64,000 bases of DNA, taken from the NCBI RefSeq assembly GCF_012113595.1, contig NZ_CP050831.1, positions 2,356,001 to 2,420,000 on the forward strand. Reading direction: 5' to 3'. The position numbers were made by a program, and so were the translations under genes. The notes beneath the pieces were generated by a model. That model was not told the DNA's origin and did not search any database. It saw nothing but the letters and a program-made list of their open reading frames with translations. The stretch comes from Bacteroides faecium. Lineage in GTDB: Bacteria > Bacteroidota > Bacteroidia > Bacteroidales > Bacteroidaceae. Position 1 is the stretch's first letter. The number at the start of each line of letters is the position of its first letter. Positions 18,918 through 28,866 of this stretch are shown piece by piece.

Positions 18918-21257
18918 ATGGCTTCCTATCGTTTCACAAAACTGAAAGTAACCATCGGTTACACGTTATTACTTGCGATTCTTCTTTTTTCTCTGGTGTT
19001 TGTTCATCATGAGATGGAGACACTGTCGGCTGCCGACGACCAGCAGAATCTGCGGACAGACAGCCTGCTGACTCTGATTCACGAGAAAGACCAGAATACC
19101 ATCCAGATGCTCCGCGTATTGAGTGAAGCGAACGACAGCCTGCTTTCCGCTTCAGAGATTGAAGAGATTATATCCGAACAGGATTCCATTATCACCCACC
19201 AACGCGTACAACACCGGGTTATCACCAAACGCGATTCTCTGCTGACTACGCCCAAGAAGAAAGGCTTTTTCAAGAGAGTGGCAGAAGTGTTTGCACCTTC
19301 CAGGCAGGATAGTGCCGTATTGGTCAACACCTCTCTGGAAGTTGCCACGGATACCATTCTCGAACCTGCTACTTCCAAAGACTCCCTTCAGCAAAAGATT
19401 CGCATGGCTACCGAGGAAAAGCGTCTTCAACGACGAAAAACAATCCGCCGCACCAGTACGAAATACCAGCGTATGAATTCGCAGTTGACGGCAAGAATGG
19501 ATAGTCTGATAAAACAATACGAAGAAGAAATGAGCCTGCGTGCCCGTCAGGATGCCGAGATGCAACAGGAAGTAAGAATGCGCTCCGCACGCACCATTGC
19601 CGGAATCGCTATCGGCGCTGTTTTGCTGTCTGTCTTTTTCCTGATATTGATTGTACGTGACATCTCCCGCAGCAACCGCTACCGCCGACAGTTGGAAGAA
19701 GCGAACAAACGGGCGGAAGACCTGCTCGTTGCCCGTGAAAAACTGATGCTTGCCATAACCCACGACTTCAAAGCGCCGCTAGGCTCCATCATGGGTTATA
19801 CCGAACTACTGTCCCGCCTGACAGGGGACGAACGGCAACGCTTCTATCTGGACAATATGAAAAGCTCCTCGGAACATCTCTTGAAACTGGTCAGCGACTT
19901 GCTCGACTTCCATCGCCTCGACCTTAATAAAGCGGAAGTGAACCGTGTCACTTTCAATCCTTCGCAGTTGTTTGAAGAAATCTATGTCAGCTTTGAACCG
20001 TTGACAGCCGCCAAAGGATTGGCATTGCAGTGCCACGTCGCTCCGGAGTTGAACGGACGTTACATCAGCGACCCTTTGAGGCTTCGGCAGATTGTGAACA
20101 ACCTTCTGTCTAACGCCGTGAAGTTTACTCAACAAGGCGAGATAACGCTGACAGCCCGATATGATTCATCAAAGCTGACGATAGCGATTGCAGACAGCGG
20201 AAAAGGCATGGCTGCCGAAGACCGTGAACGTATTTTCCAGGAGTTTACCCGTTTGTCCGGTGCGCAGGGAGAAGAAGGCTTCGGCTTGGGATTATCCATT
20301 GTAAAAAAGCTGGTCGCTCTGCTTGAGGGCACGATTGATGTGCAGAGCAAATTGGGAGAGGGAAGTTGCTTTACGGTCGCTCTACCTCTTTATCCGGTAG
20401 GCGAATCCATCCCGGAAAGTCAACCCATTACAGAAAGCCAATCATCGTTGGAAAACGAAGCTACGGCTATGAATGAAGCTGCAACTGCCATCCCCCTGAT
20501 GAAAGTAATCCGCGTCCTCTTGATTGATGATGATAAAATCCAACTCAGCCTGACGGCAGCCATGTTGAAACAGCACGGTATTGACGCAGTATGTTGCGAG
20601 CAGCTCGAAGAGCTTATCGAACAACTCCGCACTTCCGTTTTCGATGTATTGCTGACAGACATACAAATGCCCGCTATCAACGGCTTCGATTTGGTGAAAC
20701 TCTTGCGTGCTTCTAATATTCCGCAGGCAAAGACCATCCCTGTGATTGCCGTGACCGCCCGCAGTGAAATGGACAAATCCGCCCTGCGTGAGCACGGCTT
20801 TGCCGGATGCCTGCATAAACCGTTTACAGTGAAAGAATTGCTGCTGACAGTCAACGAGGGACAACTTTCGGCTGATGAGGCCCACATCACAGAAGATATG
20901 GTAAACACCGGAATAAACTTTCCCGCACTCACCGCCTACTCCGAGGATGACCCGGAAGCGGCATATTCTATCATTCAGACCTTTGTCGAGGAAACAAAAA
21001 AGAATGTCGAACGGATGCGACAAGCCTTCGTTGACAAAGATACAGACGGGATAGCTGCTATGGCGCATAAACTGCTCCCTCTCCTCACGTTGATAGGAGC
21101 TTCGGACGCAATAGCTCCTTTAAAGTTCTTGGAATCCTGTCGCGGAGAGTCTTTCTCTAGTGAAATAAGCGATACGGCATCGGCTGCACTGTCAACCGTT
21201 TGTATTATAATCAGCGAAGCGGAAAATTACTTAACGTCGATGAAAAGTGTCGATTAG
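18918..21257 (+). CDS. Hybrid sensor histidine kinase / receiver / HPt
   Basis: This 779-residue membrane phosphorelay kinase has TM1 at about residues 12-33, a periplasmic region to about 228 that is rich in coiled-coil and charged segments, and TM2 at about 229-247 ('IAIGAVLLSVFFLILIV'). HisKA follows with phospho-His282 ('AITHDFKAPLG'), then HATPase_c ('NNLLSNAVKFT', 'GFGLGLSIV'), a receiver with Asp581 ('LLTDIQMPAINGF') and a C-terminal HPt domain with His717 ('AMAHKLLPLL'). A complete His-Asp-His relay implies a separate output regulator. The sigma-54 regulator at 13.9 kb is a possible but unproven output. The stimulus is unknown. Confidence 0.94.
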   Translation: MASYRFTKLKVTIGYTLLLAILLFSLVFVHHEMETLSAADDQQNLRTDSLLTLIHEKDQNTIQMLRVLSEANDSLLSASEIEEIISEQDSIITHQRVQHRVITKRDSLLTTPKKKGFFKRVAEVFAPSRQDSAVLVNTSLEVATDTILEPATSKDSLQQKIRMATEEKRLQRRKTIRRTSTKYQRMNSQLTARMDSLIKQYEEEMSLRARQDAEMQQEVRMRSARTIAGIAIGAVLLSVFFLILIVRDISRSNRYRRQLEEANKRAEDLLVAREKLMLAITHDFKAPLGSIMGYTELLSRLTGDERQRFYLDNMKSSSEHLLKLVSDLLDFHRLDLNKAEVNRVTFNPSQLFEEIYVSFEPLTAAKGLALQCHVAPELNGRYISDPLRLRQIVNNLLSNAVKFTQQGEITLTARYDSSKLTIAIADSGKGMAAEDRERIFQEFTRLSGAQGEEGFGLGLSIVKKLVALLEGTIDVQSKLGEGSCFTVALPLYPVGESIPESQPITESQSSLENEATAMNEAATAIPLMKVIRVLLIDDDKIQLSLTAAMLKQHGIDAVCCEQLEELIEQLRTSVFDVLLTDIQMPAINGFDLVKLLRASNIPQAKTIPVIAVTARSEMDKSALREHGFAGCLHKPFTVKELLLTVNEGQLSADEAHITEDMVNTGINFPALTAYSEDDPEAAYSIIQTFVEETKKNVERMRQAFVDKDTDGIAAMAHKLLPLLTLIGASDAIAPLKFLESCRGESFSSEISDTASAALSTVCIIISEAENYLTSMKSVD

Positions 21258-21372
21258 GCGTAAATATCCTACTCCTTGACCGGTCATTGTATCTTTCTTG
21301 CCTTTATCCAAACCTTTTCTCAAAATAAATTGTTTACTTTGTGTCACCTAATTTACACTGGCACATTTTTAC

Positions 21373-24300
21373 ATGAAACGAAAATGGATACGACGGGTAA
21401 GCTGGATTCTGCTTACTCCTATAATATTCTTTGTAATACTAATGGTATTACTTTACATTCCCCCCGTACAGAATCTTATACGTCGGGAGGTTACTGCATA
21501 TGCTTCTAAAGCAACCGGCATGCAGATTCAGGTGGAACGAATCGACCTTCGTTTTCCGCTCAATCTGTTGGTTCGTGGCGTGGAAGTGATTCAGCAGCCG
21601 GACACGCTATTGTCTCTGGAAAGCCTGAACGTACGCGTGCAGGCGTGGCCGCTCATCAAAGGAAAAGTCGAAGTGGACGAAGTGACCTTGAGCCGCGTAG
21701 CCTTCAATTCTGCCAATCTGATAGACGGCATGGAGATAAAAGGTGTATTGGGGCGTTTCTTCCTGCAAAGCCACGGTGTCGATTTGTCCAACGAAACAGC
21801 CGTTATCAACGCAACGGAACTATCGGACACTCATGTGCAGATGCTGATGAACGACACCACGACCACCCCCAAGGATACCACCGCTTCGGCTCCTGTAAAC
21901 TGGAAAGTAGACCTTCATCAACTGAAACTGAAAAACGTATCGTTCAGCATGCAGCTTCCCGCCGATTCGATGCGGATGGCTGCGCATATTGGCGAAGCGA
22001 CCATTGACGATGCCCAAGCCGACTTGAAGAACCAGTTCTATGGATTGAAACAATTTTTGTTGTCGGGCACTTCCGCCAGCTATGATACCGGTGCGGCTAA
22101 ACCCGTCGAAGGTTTCGACACTTCGCATATTGCCGTCCGTGATGTCAGCATCGGTCTGGACTCCTTATTATATAAAGGTAGGGATATGAATGCTGTCATC
22201 CGCGAATTCACCATGAACGAACGTTCGGGATTGAGCATCACCTCATTGACAGGTAGGGCATACTCTAACGATTCAATCATCAGTGTTCCCGGCTTGAAAC
22301 TGCAAACTCCTCATTCCGAAATAGATTTATCCGCCCATACTTATTGGGAACTTGTCAACATCCCGACTACCGGACGCTTGACTGCCAATCTCAATGCGTA
22401 TATCGGCAAAGAGGACGTGATGTTATTCACCGGCGGACTGCCGGACAGCTTCAAGGAAGCCTATCCTTTCCGTCCGCTTGTCATCCGTGCCGGTACGGAC
22501 GGTAACTTGAAAGAGATGCAGATTTCCCGCTTTACGGTAGACTTGCCGGGCGCATTCTCCTTAGAGGGCGGCGGTATCCTCGAAAACCTCGCCGACAGCA
22601 TTACCCGTTCGGGAACCATCGGTCTGAAGATGAAGACGCAGAACCTGAATTTCCTTACCGCCTTGTCCGGTGAAGCGCCTAACGGCACGATTGTCATCCC
22701 CGACAGCATGAATCTCGTTGCGCAGGTAGACATCAAAGGCCCTGAATACAAAGCAAACCTGCATCTGAAAGAAGGACAGGGGGCTATGAATGTGAACGCG
22801 GCATTAAATACTGCCACCGAAGTTTACAAGGCAGACTTGAAAATAGACAACCTGCAACTCCATCATTTCCTTCCGAAAGACTCCATTTATGAGCTTTCCC
22901 TTTCTGCCGCCGCCGACGGGCGCGGACTGGATGTGATGTCTTATCACTCATATGCCAAACTGGACTTGGCGTTAGACCAACTGCATTATGCCCAATACCA
23001 TCTCTCTAACGTCCATCTGACGGGAGCTTTGAAAGGTGCATTAGTGACAGCCAATCTGACAAGTGATAATGCCCTGTTGAAAATGACGACAGATGCCGAA
23101 TATAATCTGGCACACAGCTATCCCGACGGAAAAGTGACGGTTGACGTCACTCAGCTCGACTTGCATGAACTGGGACTGATGCCCGAACCGATGAAACGCC
23201 CGCTCGCTTTCAATCTTTCTGCCGAAGCCCGTCAGAACCGGGTGTTTACGCATCTTATTTCCGGTGACATGAAGCTCAACCTGAGTGCGCGTTCCGGTGT
23301 CAATCCTCTGATTAGCCAGTCTACCCATTTCGTGGACGTCCTGATGAAGCAGATTGACGAGAAAGAACTGAATCACGCCGAACTGCGTAAAGCATTACCG
23401 ACAGCTATCCTGTCTTTCTCCGCAGGAAAAGAGAATCCGTTAGCCTATTTTCTGGCTACCAAGAATATATCCTACCATGACGCTTCCATGAAATTCGGCA
23501 CGGCTCCCGATTGGGGAATCAACGGTAAGGCTGCCATCCATGCATTGAAAATGGATACTTTGCAACTCGATACCATCTTCTTCACCGTCAAACAGGATAC
23601 TACGCTTATGAAGCTGCGTGCCGGAGTGATAAACGGGCCGAAGAACCCGCAATTTTCTTTCTCCACCACTCTGACTGGAGAAATCCGTGACCGCGATGCA
23701 GAATTACTGGTGGATTACAAAAACGGCAAAGGAGAAACAGGCGTATTATTGGGCGTCAACGCCCGTCCTCTGTTCGAAGGACAGGGAAAGGGCAACGGAA
23801 TAGCTTTCACGCTGATTCCGGAAAACCCGATTGTCGCCTTCCAAAAGTTCCATTTCAACGAGAATCACAACTGGATTTACCTGCATAAGAATATGCGTGT
23901 ATATGCCAACGTGGATATGTGGGATGAGGAAGGAATGGGATTCCGGGTTCATTCTGTGCAAGGAGATACGGTATCTTTGCAGAATATAGATGTCGAAATA
24001 CGAAGAATCCGCCTGCAAGAGATTACGAGCGTATTGCCTTATTTCCCCGAAATAACCGGATTGTTTTCATTGGAAGCCCACTATGTACAAACAGAAAAAG
24101 ACTTGCAGCTCTCCGCCGAAGCGTCTATTGACGAACTGACCTACGAGCGCCAGCGTATCGGTGACATTGCATTGGGTGCTACCTGGCTGCCGGGCGAACA
24201 GGGAAAACAATATCTCAACGCTTATCTGAACCACGACCAGGTGGAAGTACTGGTGGCGGATGGAAAACTGCTTCCTACCCGAACGGGCAAAGACAGCCTG

Positions 24301-25884
24301 GAAGTGAATACGACACTGGAACATTTCCCGCTCCGGGTGGCGAATGTGTTCATTCCCGACCAGATGGTCACCCTGTCCGGCGACATGGATGGAAACCTGA
24401 ATATCACGGGCAGCACCGAACAGCCTTTGATAAACGGTGAACTGGTACTGGATAGCGTTGCCGTCCTTTCCCGCCAGTATGGTGCCCGTTTCATGTTTGA
24501 CAACCGTCCTGTGCAGATAAAGAACAACCGGCTGTTATTTGATAAATTCGCCATTTACACTACATCGAAGAATCCGTTTACCATTGACGGTTATGTAGAC
24601 TTCCGTGATATGAGTCGTCCGATGGCAAACCTGAATATGCTGGCACAGAACTATACCTTGCTGGATGCCAAACGCACCCGTGAAAGTCTGGTTTACGGTA
24701 AAGTATTTGCCGACTTCCGGGCGACGGTGAAGGGGCCTTTGGACGGACTGAATATGCGTGGGAACGTAAGCCTGTTAGGTAATACCGACGTCTCGTATGT
24801 TTTGACCGACTCACCATTAACCGTACAAGACCGCTTGGGAAGCCTTGTGACCTTCACCTCATTCAGTGACACCACGACCGTCGTCCGACAGGAAGTGCCG
24901 ACCGTCTCGTTAGGCGGACTGGATATGGTAATGATGGTGCATATCGACCCGTCTGTCCGTGTGAAAGTCGATTTGGACGCAAGCAATGACAACCGCATCG
25001 AACTGGAAGGCGGCGGTGACCTCTCCATGAAATACACCCCGCAAGGTGACCTGACACTGACGGGACGCTATACCTTGAGCGGCGGCTTGATGAAATACGC
25101 CTTACCGGTGATTGCCGCGAAAGAATTTGCCATTGACAACGGCAGCTATGTGGAATGGACGGGAAATCCGATGGATCCGATGCTGAACTTCAAGGCGACC
25201 GACCGCATCCGTGCGTCCGTCTCCGAAGGGGAGAACGGCGGAAGCCGCATGGTCAATTTCGACGTTTCCGTCGTAGTCAAGAACCGTCTGGATAATCTTT
25301 CGTTTGCGTTCGATGTGTCAGCTCCCGAAGACGCGACCGTACAAAACGAGTTGACCGCCATGGGAGCGGAAGAGCGTGGTAAGCAAGCCCTGTATATCAT
25401 GGTGATGAAAACCTATCTCGGCACCGGCCCGATTGGCGGCGGTGGCGGCGGACTGGGCAAGTTGAACATGGGGTCTGCCCTGACTTCCGTATTGAGCAGC
25501 CAGATTAACTCATTGATGGGTAACCTGAAAAATGCAAGTCTCTCTGTCGGTGTCGAAGACCATGATAATTCGGATACGGGTGGCAAGCGTACGGATTATA
25601 GTTTCCGTTATTCTCAGCGTCTTTTCAACAACCGTTTCCAGATTGTGATTGGCGGTAAGGTATCCACTGGCGAGAATGCGGCGAACGATGCCGAATCCTT
25701 TATCGATAATATATCTCTGGAATACCGTTTGGATAGGACAGGAACACGCTACGTACGTCTGTTCTATGACAAGAACTACGAGAGTGTGCTCGAAGGCGAG
25801 ATTACGGAAACCGGAGTCGGTCTGGTACTTCGCAAGAAACTGGATAAACTCAGTGAACTGTTTATCTTTAAGAAAAAGAAATAA
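21373..25884 (+). CDS. tamB: TamB-like translocation and assembly module protein (AsmA/DUF490)
   Basis: This 1503-residue envelope protein has one N-terminal anchor helix (about residues 10-31, 'ILLTPIIFFVILMVLLYIPP') and a very long beta-rich periplasmic body with AsmA-like repeats. It ends in the DUF490/TamB domain (about 1100-1500, 'LGGGGGLGKLNMG'-like glycine patch, 'RLDRTGTRYVRLFYDKNYESVLEGEITETGVGLVLRKKL' region). TamB-type proteins form a hydrophobic groove between inner and outer membranes, used in outer-membrane protein insertion or phospholipid transport. The next gene, 2 nt later, is the TamA/BamA-like lipoprotein, which matches the TamB-TamL pairing in Bacteroidota. Confidence 0.93.
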   Translation: MKRKWIRRVSWILLTPIIFFVILMVLLYIPPVQNLIRREVTAYASKATGMQIQVERIDLRFPLNLLVRGVEVIQQPDTLLSLESLNVRVQAWPLIKGKVEVDEVTLSRVAFNSANLIDGMEIKGVLGRFFLQSHGVDLSNETAVINATELSDTHVQMLMNDTTTTPKDTTASAPVNWKVDLHQLKLKNVSFSMQLPADSMRMAAHIGEATIDDAQADLKNQFYGLKQFLLSGTSASYDTGAAKPVEGFDTSHIAVRDVSIGLDSLLYKGRDMNAVIREFTMNERSGLSITSLTGRAYSNDSIISVPGLKLQTPHSEIDLSAHTYWELVNIPTTGRLTANLNAYIGKEDVMLFTGGLPDSFKEAYPFRPLVIRAGTDGNLKEMQISRFTVDLPGAFSLEGGGILENLADSITRSGTIGLKMKTQNLNFLTALSGEAPNGTIVIPDSMNLVAQVDIKGPEYKANLHLKEGQGAMNVNAALNTATEVYKADLKIDNLQLHHFLPKDSIYELSLSAAADGRGLDVMSYHSYAKLDLALDQLHYAQYHLSNVHLTGALKGALVTANLTSDNALLKMTTDAEYNLAHSYPDGKVTVDVTQLDLHELGLMPEPMKRPLAFNLSAEARQNRVFTHLISGDMKLNLSARSGVNPLISQSTHFVDVLMKQIDEKELNHAELRKALPTAILSFSAGKENPLAYFLATKNISYHDASMKFGTAPDWGINGKAAIHALKMDTLQLDTIFFTVKQDTTLMKLRAGVINGPKNPQFSFSTTLTGEIRDRDAELLVDYKNGKGETGVLLGVNARPLFEGQGKGNGIAFTLIPENPIVAFQKFHFNENHNWIYLHKNMRVYANVDMWDEEGMGFRVHSVQGDTVSLQNIDVEIRRIRLQEITSVLPYFPEITGLFSLEAHYVQTEKDLQLSAEASIDELTYERQRIGDIALGATWLPGEQGKQYLNAYLNHDQVEVLVADGKLLPTRTGKDSLEVNTTLEHFPLRVANVFIPDQMVTLSGDMDGNLNITGSTEQPLINGELVLDSVAVLSRQYGARFMFDNRPVQIKNNRLLFDKFAIYTTSKNPFTIDGYVDFRDMSRPMANLNMLAQNYTLLDAKRTRESLVYGKVFADFRATVKGPLDGLNMRGNVSLLGNTDVSYVLTDSPLTVQDRLGSLVTFTSFSDTTTVVRQEVPTVSLGGLDMVMMVHIDPSVRVKVDLDASNDNRIELEGGGDLSMKYTPQGDLTLTGRYTLSGGLMKYALPVIAAKEFAIDNGSYVEWTGNPMDPMLNFKATDRIRASVSEGENGGSRMVNFDVSVVVKNRLDNLSFAFDVSAPEDATVQNELTAMGAEERGKQALYIMVMKTYLGTGPIGGGGGGLGKLNMGSALTSVLSSQINSLMGNLKNASLSVGVEDHDNSDTGGKRTDYSFRYSQRLFNNRFQIVIGGKVSTGENAANDAESFIDNISLEYRLDRTGTRYVRLFYDKNYESVLEGEITETGVGLVLRKKLDKLSELFIFKKKK

Positions 25885-25886
25885 GA

Positions 25887-28229
25887 ATGAAAAGTATATA
25901 TAGTAACATAGTATCAATAAGTCTGATTAGTATCATCCTGTTTTCCGGCTGTTCGGTGACGAAGCATCTGCCCGAAGGGGAAGTGCTCTATACCGGTAGC
26001 AAGACAGTGGTAGAGAATAAATCGACCACACCGGTCGGTGTGACGGCTATGACTGAAATTGACGCAGCCCTTGACAAAACGCCCAGTACGAAAATGTTTG
26101 GAGGTTTTCTGCCTGTTCCTTTCAAAATGTGGATGTACAATGACTTTGTGAAATATAAAAAAGGCTTCGGCAGGTGGATGTTCAACCGCTTTGCCGCCAA
26201 TCCGCCTGTCTTTATCTCTACTGTCAATCCGGATGTCCGCGTCAAAGTGACAACCAACCTGTTGCGTGACTATGGCTATTTCAACGGTAAAGTGACTTAT
26301 AAAACACTGGTCGACAAGAAAGACAGCCTGAAAGCAAGTATCGTCTATACGGTAGATATGAAGAATCCTTACTTCATTGATACGGTTTATTATCAGCGTT
26401 TCACCCCTCAAACCTTGCGGATTATGGAGCGTGGACGCCGGATGTCCTATATCAGTCCTGGCGAACAGTTCAGTGTGGTAGACCTGGACGAAGAACGTAC
26501 CCGCATCAGCACGTTGCTGCGCAACCGCGGATATTTTTATTTCCGTCCCGACTATATGACATACCAGGCAGATACAACCTTAATCCCCGGCGGTCATATC
26601 AGCCTGCGCCTGATTCCTGTTCCGGGATTGCCTGCTGCTGCGCAACGTCCCTATTATGTAGGCGACGCATCTGTCTATCTGTTTGGAAAGAACGGTGAAG
26701 CCCCGAATGACAGCATGCTCTACAAGAACCTGAGTATCCACTATTACAATAAATTACAAGTTCGCCCCAATATGCTCTATCGTTGGCTGAATTATCAGCA
26801 GTTTGTGCGTAATGCTCAGATGCGTGCTTCCAACCGTACCCGCCTTTACAGCCAGTACCGTCAGGAGCAGGTACAGGAAAAACTCAGCCAACTGGGAATA
26901 TTCAGCTATATGGACATACAGTACGCTCCCAGGGATACGACAGCCGTCTGCGATACATTGGACATCACGATGCAGGCCACTTTCGCTAAACCGCTGGATG
27001 CCGAACTGGAACTTAATGTAGTTACCAAAAGTAACGACCAGACAGGCCCCGGTGCCTCATTCGGAGTCACCCGTAACAACGTATTCGGTGGTGGAGAAAG
27101 CTGGAACGTAAAACTGAAAGGCTCTTATGAATGGCAAACCGGTGGCGGAAATAAAAGCTCGTTAATGAACAGTTGGGAAATGGGGCTTTCCACATCTCTC
27201 ACCTTCCCGAGAGTCGTATTCCCCCGTCTGGGTAAAATGGAATTTGACTTCCCGGCTACCACTACATTCCGCCTATACGTCGACCAGTTGAACCGTGCCA
27301 AGTATTACAAACTATTGTCATTCGGTGGAAACGCAACCTATGATTTCCAACCGACTCGCACAAGCCGTCATAGCATTACGCCTTTCAAACTGACGTTTAA
27401 CGTCTTGCAGCATCGAACGAAAGAATTTCAGGAAATAGCCGATGCCAATCCTGCGCTATACATCAGTCTGGACAATCAGTTCATCCCGGCGATGGAATAC
27501 ACATACACCTATGACAACGCTTCGGCACGCCGTGTAAAGAACCCTGTCTGGTGGCAATCCACCGTTACCTCTGCCGGAAACTTGACATCCACCATTTACC
27601 GTGCTTTCGGTCGTCCGTACAATGAAGAAGGGAAAAAACTCCTGGGTGCGCCGTTCTCCCAATTTATGAAGTTCAACACCGAATTCCGCCATTTGTGGAA
27701 TATGGACAAGAACAATAAGGTTGCTTCCCGCGTAGCACTGGGTGCTCTCTTCTCGTATGGTAATTCCACCATAGCCCCGTATAGCGAACAGTTCTACGTC
27801 GGTGGTGCCAACAGTATCCGTGCCTTCACAGTACGTAGCATCGGACCGGGTGGTTACCATCCTGAAGAAAGCCGTTATTCCTATCTTGACCAGACGGGAA
27901 CCTTCCGCTTCGAAGCGAATGTGGAATATCGTTTCCGTATCTTCAAGAGCATCTGGGGAGCTACCTTCCTCGATGCCGGCAACGTCTGGCTGATGCGCAA
28001 GGATGAGGCTCGCCCCGACTCGCAGCTCCGTCTGAAAACTTTCCCGAAACAGATTGCTTTGGGCACAGGTATCGGCGTCCGTTATGACATGGATATTCTC
28101 GTATTCCGTCTCGACTTCGGTATTCCTTTACATTTGCCGTATGACACAGAACGAAGCGGGTATTACAATGTCACCGGAGCTTTCTTTAAGAATTTGGGAA
28201 TACATTTTGCTATTGGGTATCCCTTTTAA
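25887..28229 (+). CDS. tamL: TamL: BamA/TamA-type Omp85 outer-membrane lipoprotein
   Basis: This 780-residue Omp85 protein carries a lipobox ('LFSGC', Cys22), the mark of the Bacteroidota TamL subgroup rather than TamA. POTRA-like domains lie at about residues 30-350, and the 16-strand barrel follows to the C-terminus. The conserved barrel motif is 'QFYVGGANSIRAF' with 'SIGPGGY' nearby, and the final strand ends 'HFAIGYPF'. It should work with TamB, encoded 2 nt upstream, in outer-membrane assembly. No start ambiguity was seen. Confidence 0.93.
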   Translation: MKSIYSNIVSISLISIILFSGCSVTKHLPEGEVLYTGSKTVVENKSTTPVGVTAMTEIDAALDKTPSTKMFGGFLPVPFKMWMYNDFVKYKKGFGRWMFNRFAANPPVFISTVNPDVRVKVTTNLLRDYGYFNGKVTYKTLVDKKDSLKASIVYTVDMKNPYFIDTVYYQRFTPQTLRIMERGRRMSYISPGEQFSVVDLDEERTRISTLLRNRGYFYFRPDYMTYQADTTLIPGGHISLRLIPVPGLPAAAQRPYYVGDASVYLFGKNGEAPNDSMLYKNLSIHYYNKLQVRPNMLYRWLNYQQFVRNAQMRASNRTRLYSQYRQEQVQEKLSQLGIFSYMDIQYAPRDTTAVCDTLDITMQATFAKPLDAELELNVVTKSNDQTGPGASFGVTRNNVFGGGESWNVKLKGSYEWQTGGGNKSSLMNSWEMGLSTSLTFPRVVFPRLGKMEFDFPATTTFRLYVDQLNRAKYYKLLSFGGNATYDFQPTRTSRHSITPFKLTFNVLQHRTKEFQEIADANPALYISLDNQFIPAMEYTYTYDNASARRVKNPVWWQSTVTSAGNLTSTIYRAFGRPYNEEGKKLLGAPFSQFMKFNTEFRHLWNMDKNNKVASRVALGALFSYGNSTIAPYSEQFYVGGANSIRAFTVRSIGPGGYHPEESRYSYLDQTGTFRFEANVEYRFRIFKSIWGATFLDAGNVWLMRKDEARPDSQLRLKTFPKQIALGTGIGVRYDMDILVFRLDFGIPLHLPYDTERSGYYNVTGAFFKNLGIHFAIGYPF

Positions 28230-28230
28230 C

Positions 28231-28430
28231 GTTCTTTCTTTGTCTTGAAACAAAGAAAGAACCAAAGAAAATTCAAGGCTGCGTTTTTCAGGCTACTCCG
28301 GTGTTCTCTCCGGCTAAAGGGCAGAAACTCGCTACGCTCAAACAGTCTGCCCTTCTTAACGCCGGAGAAAACACCTGCGCTTAACGCCTGAAAAACGAGG
28401 CCGATCCCCTTTCGGCGTGTTCGCTGCATA
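28231..28430 (+). repeat. Intergenic repeat element, left copy
   Basis: About 200 bp with nested inverted repeats: a CTTTCTTTGT/ACAAAGAAAG hairpin at its outer edge, an outer stem around GTTTTTCAGG/CCTGAAAAAC and an inner AGGGCAGA/TCTGCCCT stem at about 28319-28355. The 40-bp core around the inner stem is almost identical, in inverted orientation, to 28675-28717. Open frames across it are by-products of the repeat and look non-coding. Confidence 0.7.
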
Positions 28431-28597
28431 GGACAATGAACTGGGCTTTATATTACTAGGCTATTACTGGGCTTTATATTGTTAGGCTTTATGCTATCTT
28501 ATATTATCAAAGATTTACTGTATAAACTTGATACAGTATAGTCAAAAACACCCTTAATTGGTCATTATGTATCTTATTGATGTACCTTTGATTCTGC

Positions 28598-28806
28598 ATA
28601 GACTTGCATGCCGAAAGGTTCTCCGACCTACTTTTTTCTCCGTTAAGCGAACACCCGTAACGAAGCGTTAAAAAGGGCAGACTGTTTGAGCGTAGCGAGT
28701 TTCTGCCCTTTAGCGTAGTGAAGGGTGTGAGTAGGAGAAAAAAGTCAGTCTTGAATTTTTCTTTGTTTCTTTCTTTTGTTTCAAGACAAAAGAAAGAAAG
28801 TTTTTG
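28598..28806 (-). repeat. Intergenic repeat element, right inverted copy
   Basis: The reverse complement aligns along nearly its whole length with the left copy, sharing the CTTGAAACAAA edge, the ATTCAAG block and the GGGCAGA core. The two copies face each other across about 170 bp of unassigned AT-rich DNA (28431-28597) and fill the gap between tamL and the nucleotidyltransferase gene. It looks like a non-autonomous or REP-like family. No transposase or target-site duplication was identified. Confidence 0.7.
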
Positions 28807-28814
28807 TACATTTG
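28807..28814 (+). promoter_or_regulatory. Predicted -7 box for the nucleotidyltransferase gene
   Basis: TACATTTG matches TAnnTTTG 52 nt before the start codon. It abuts the inner repeat copy, so the repeat edge may supply upstream promoter sequence. Confidence 0.45.
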
Positions 28815-28866
28815 CACCGAAATCTGATGCCACTGACATCACTAACCTTTTAATATTACACAATTT

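Noticed and set aside
21361..21372. A classic promoter directly before tamB
   Set aside because: The nearest TTACTTTG at about 21336 does not fit TAnnTTTG; transcription may come from upstream genes.
28226..28863. Two small minus-strand proteins in the tamL/nucleotidyltransferase gap
   Set aside because: Their similarity to each other comes from the inverted DNA repeat; they have stop-rich surroundings and no family resemblance.
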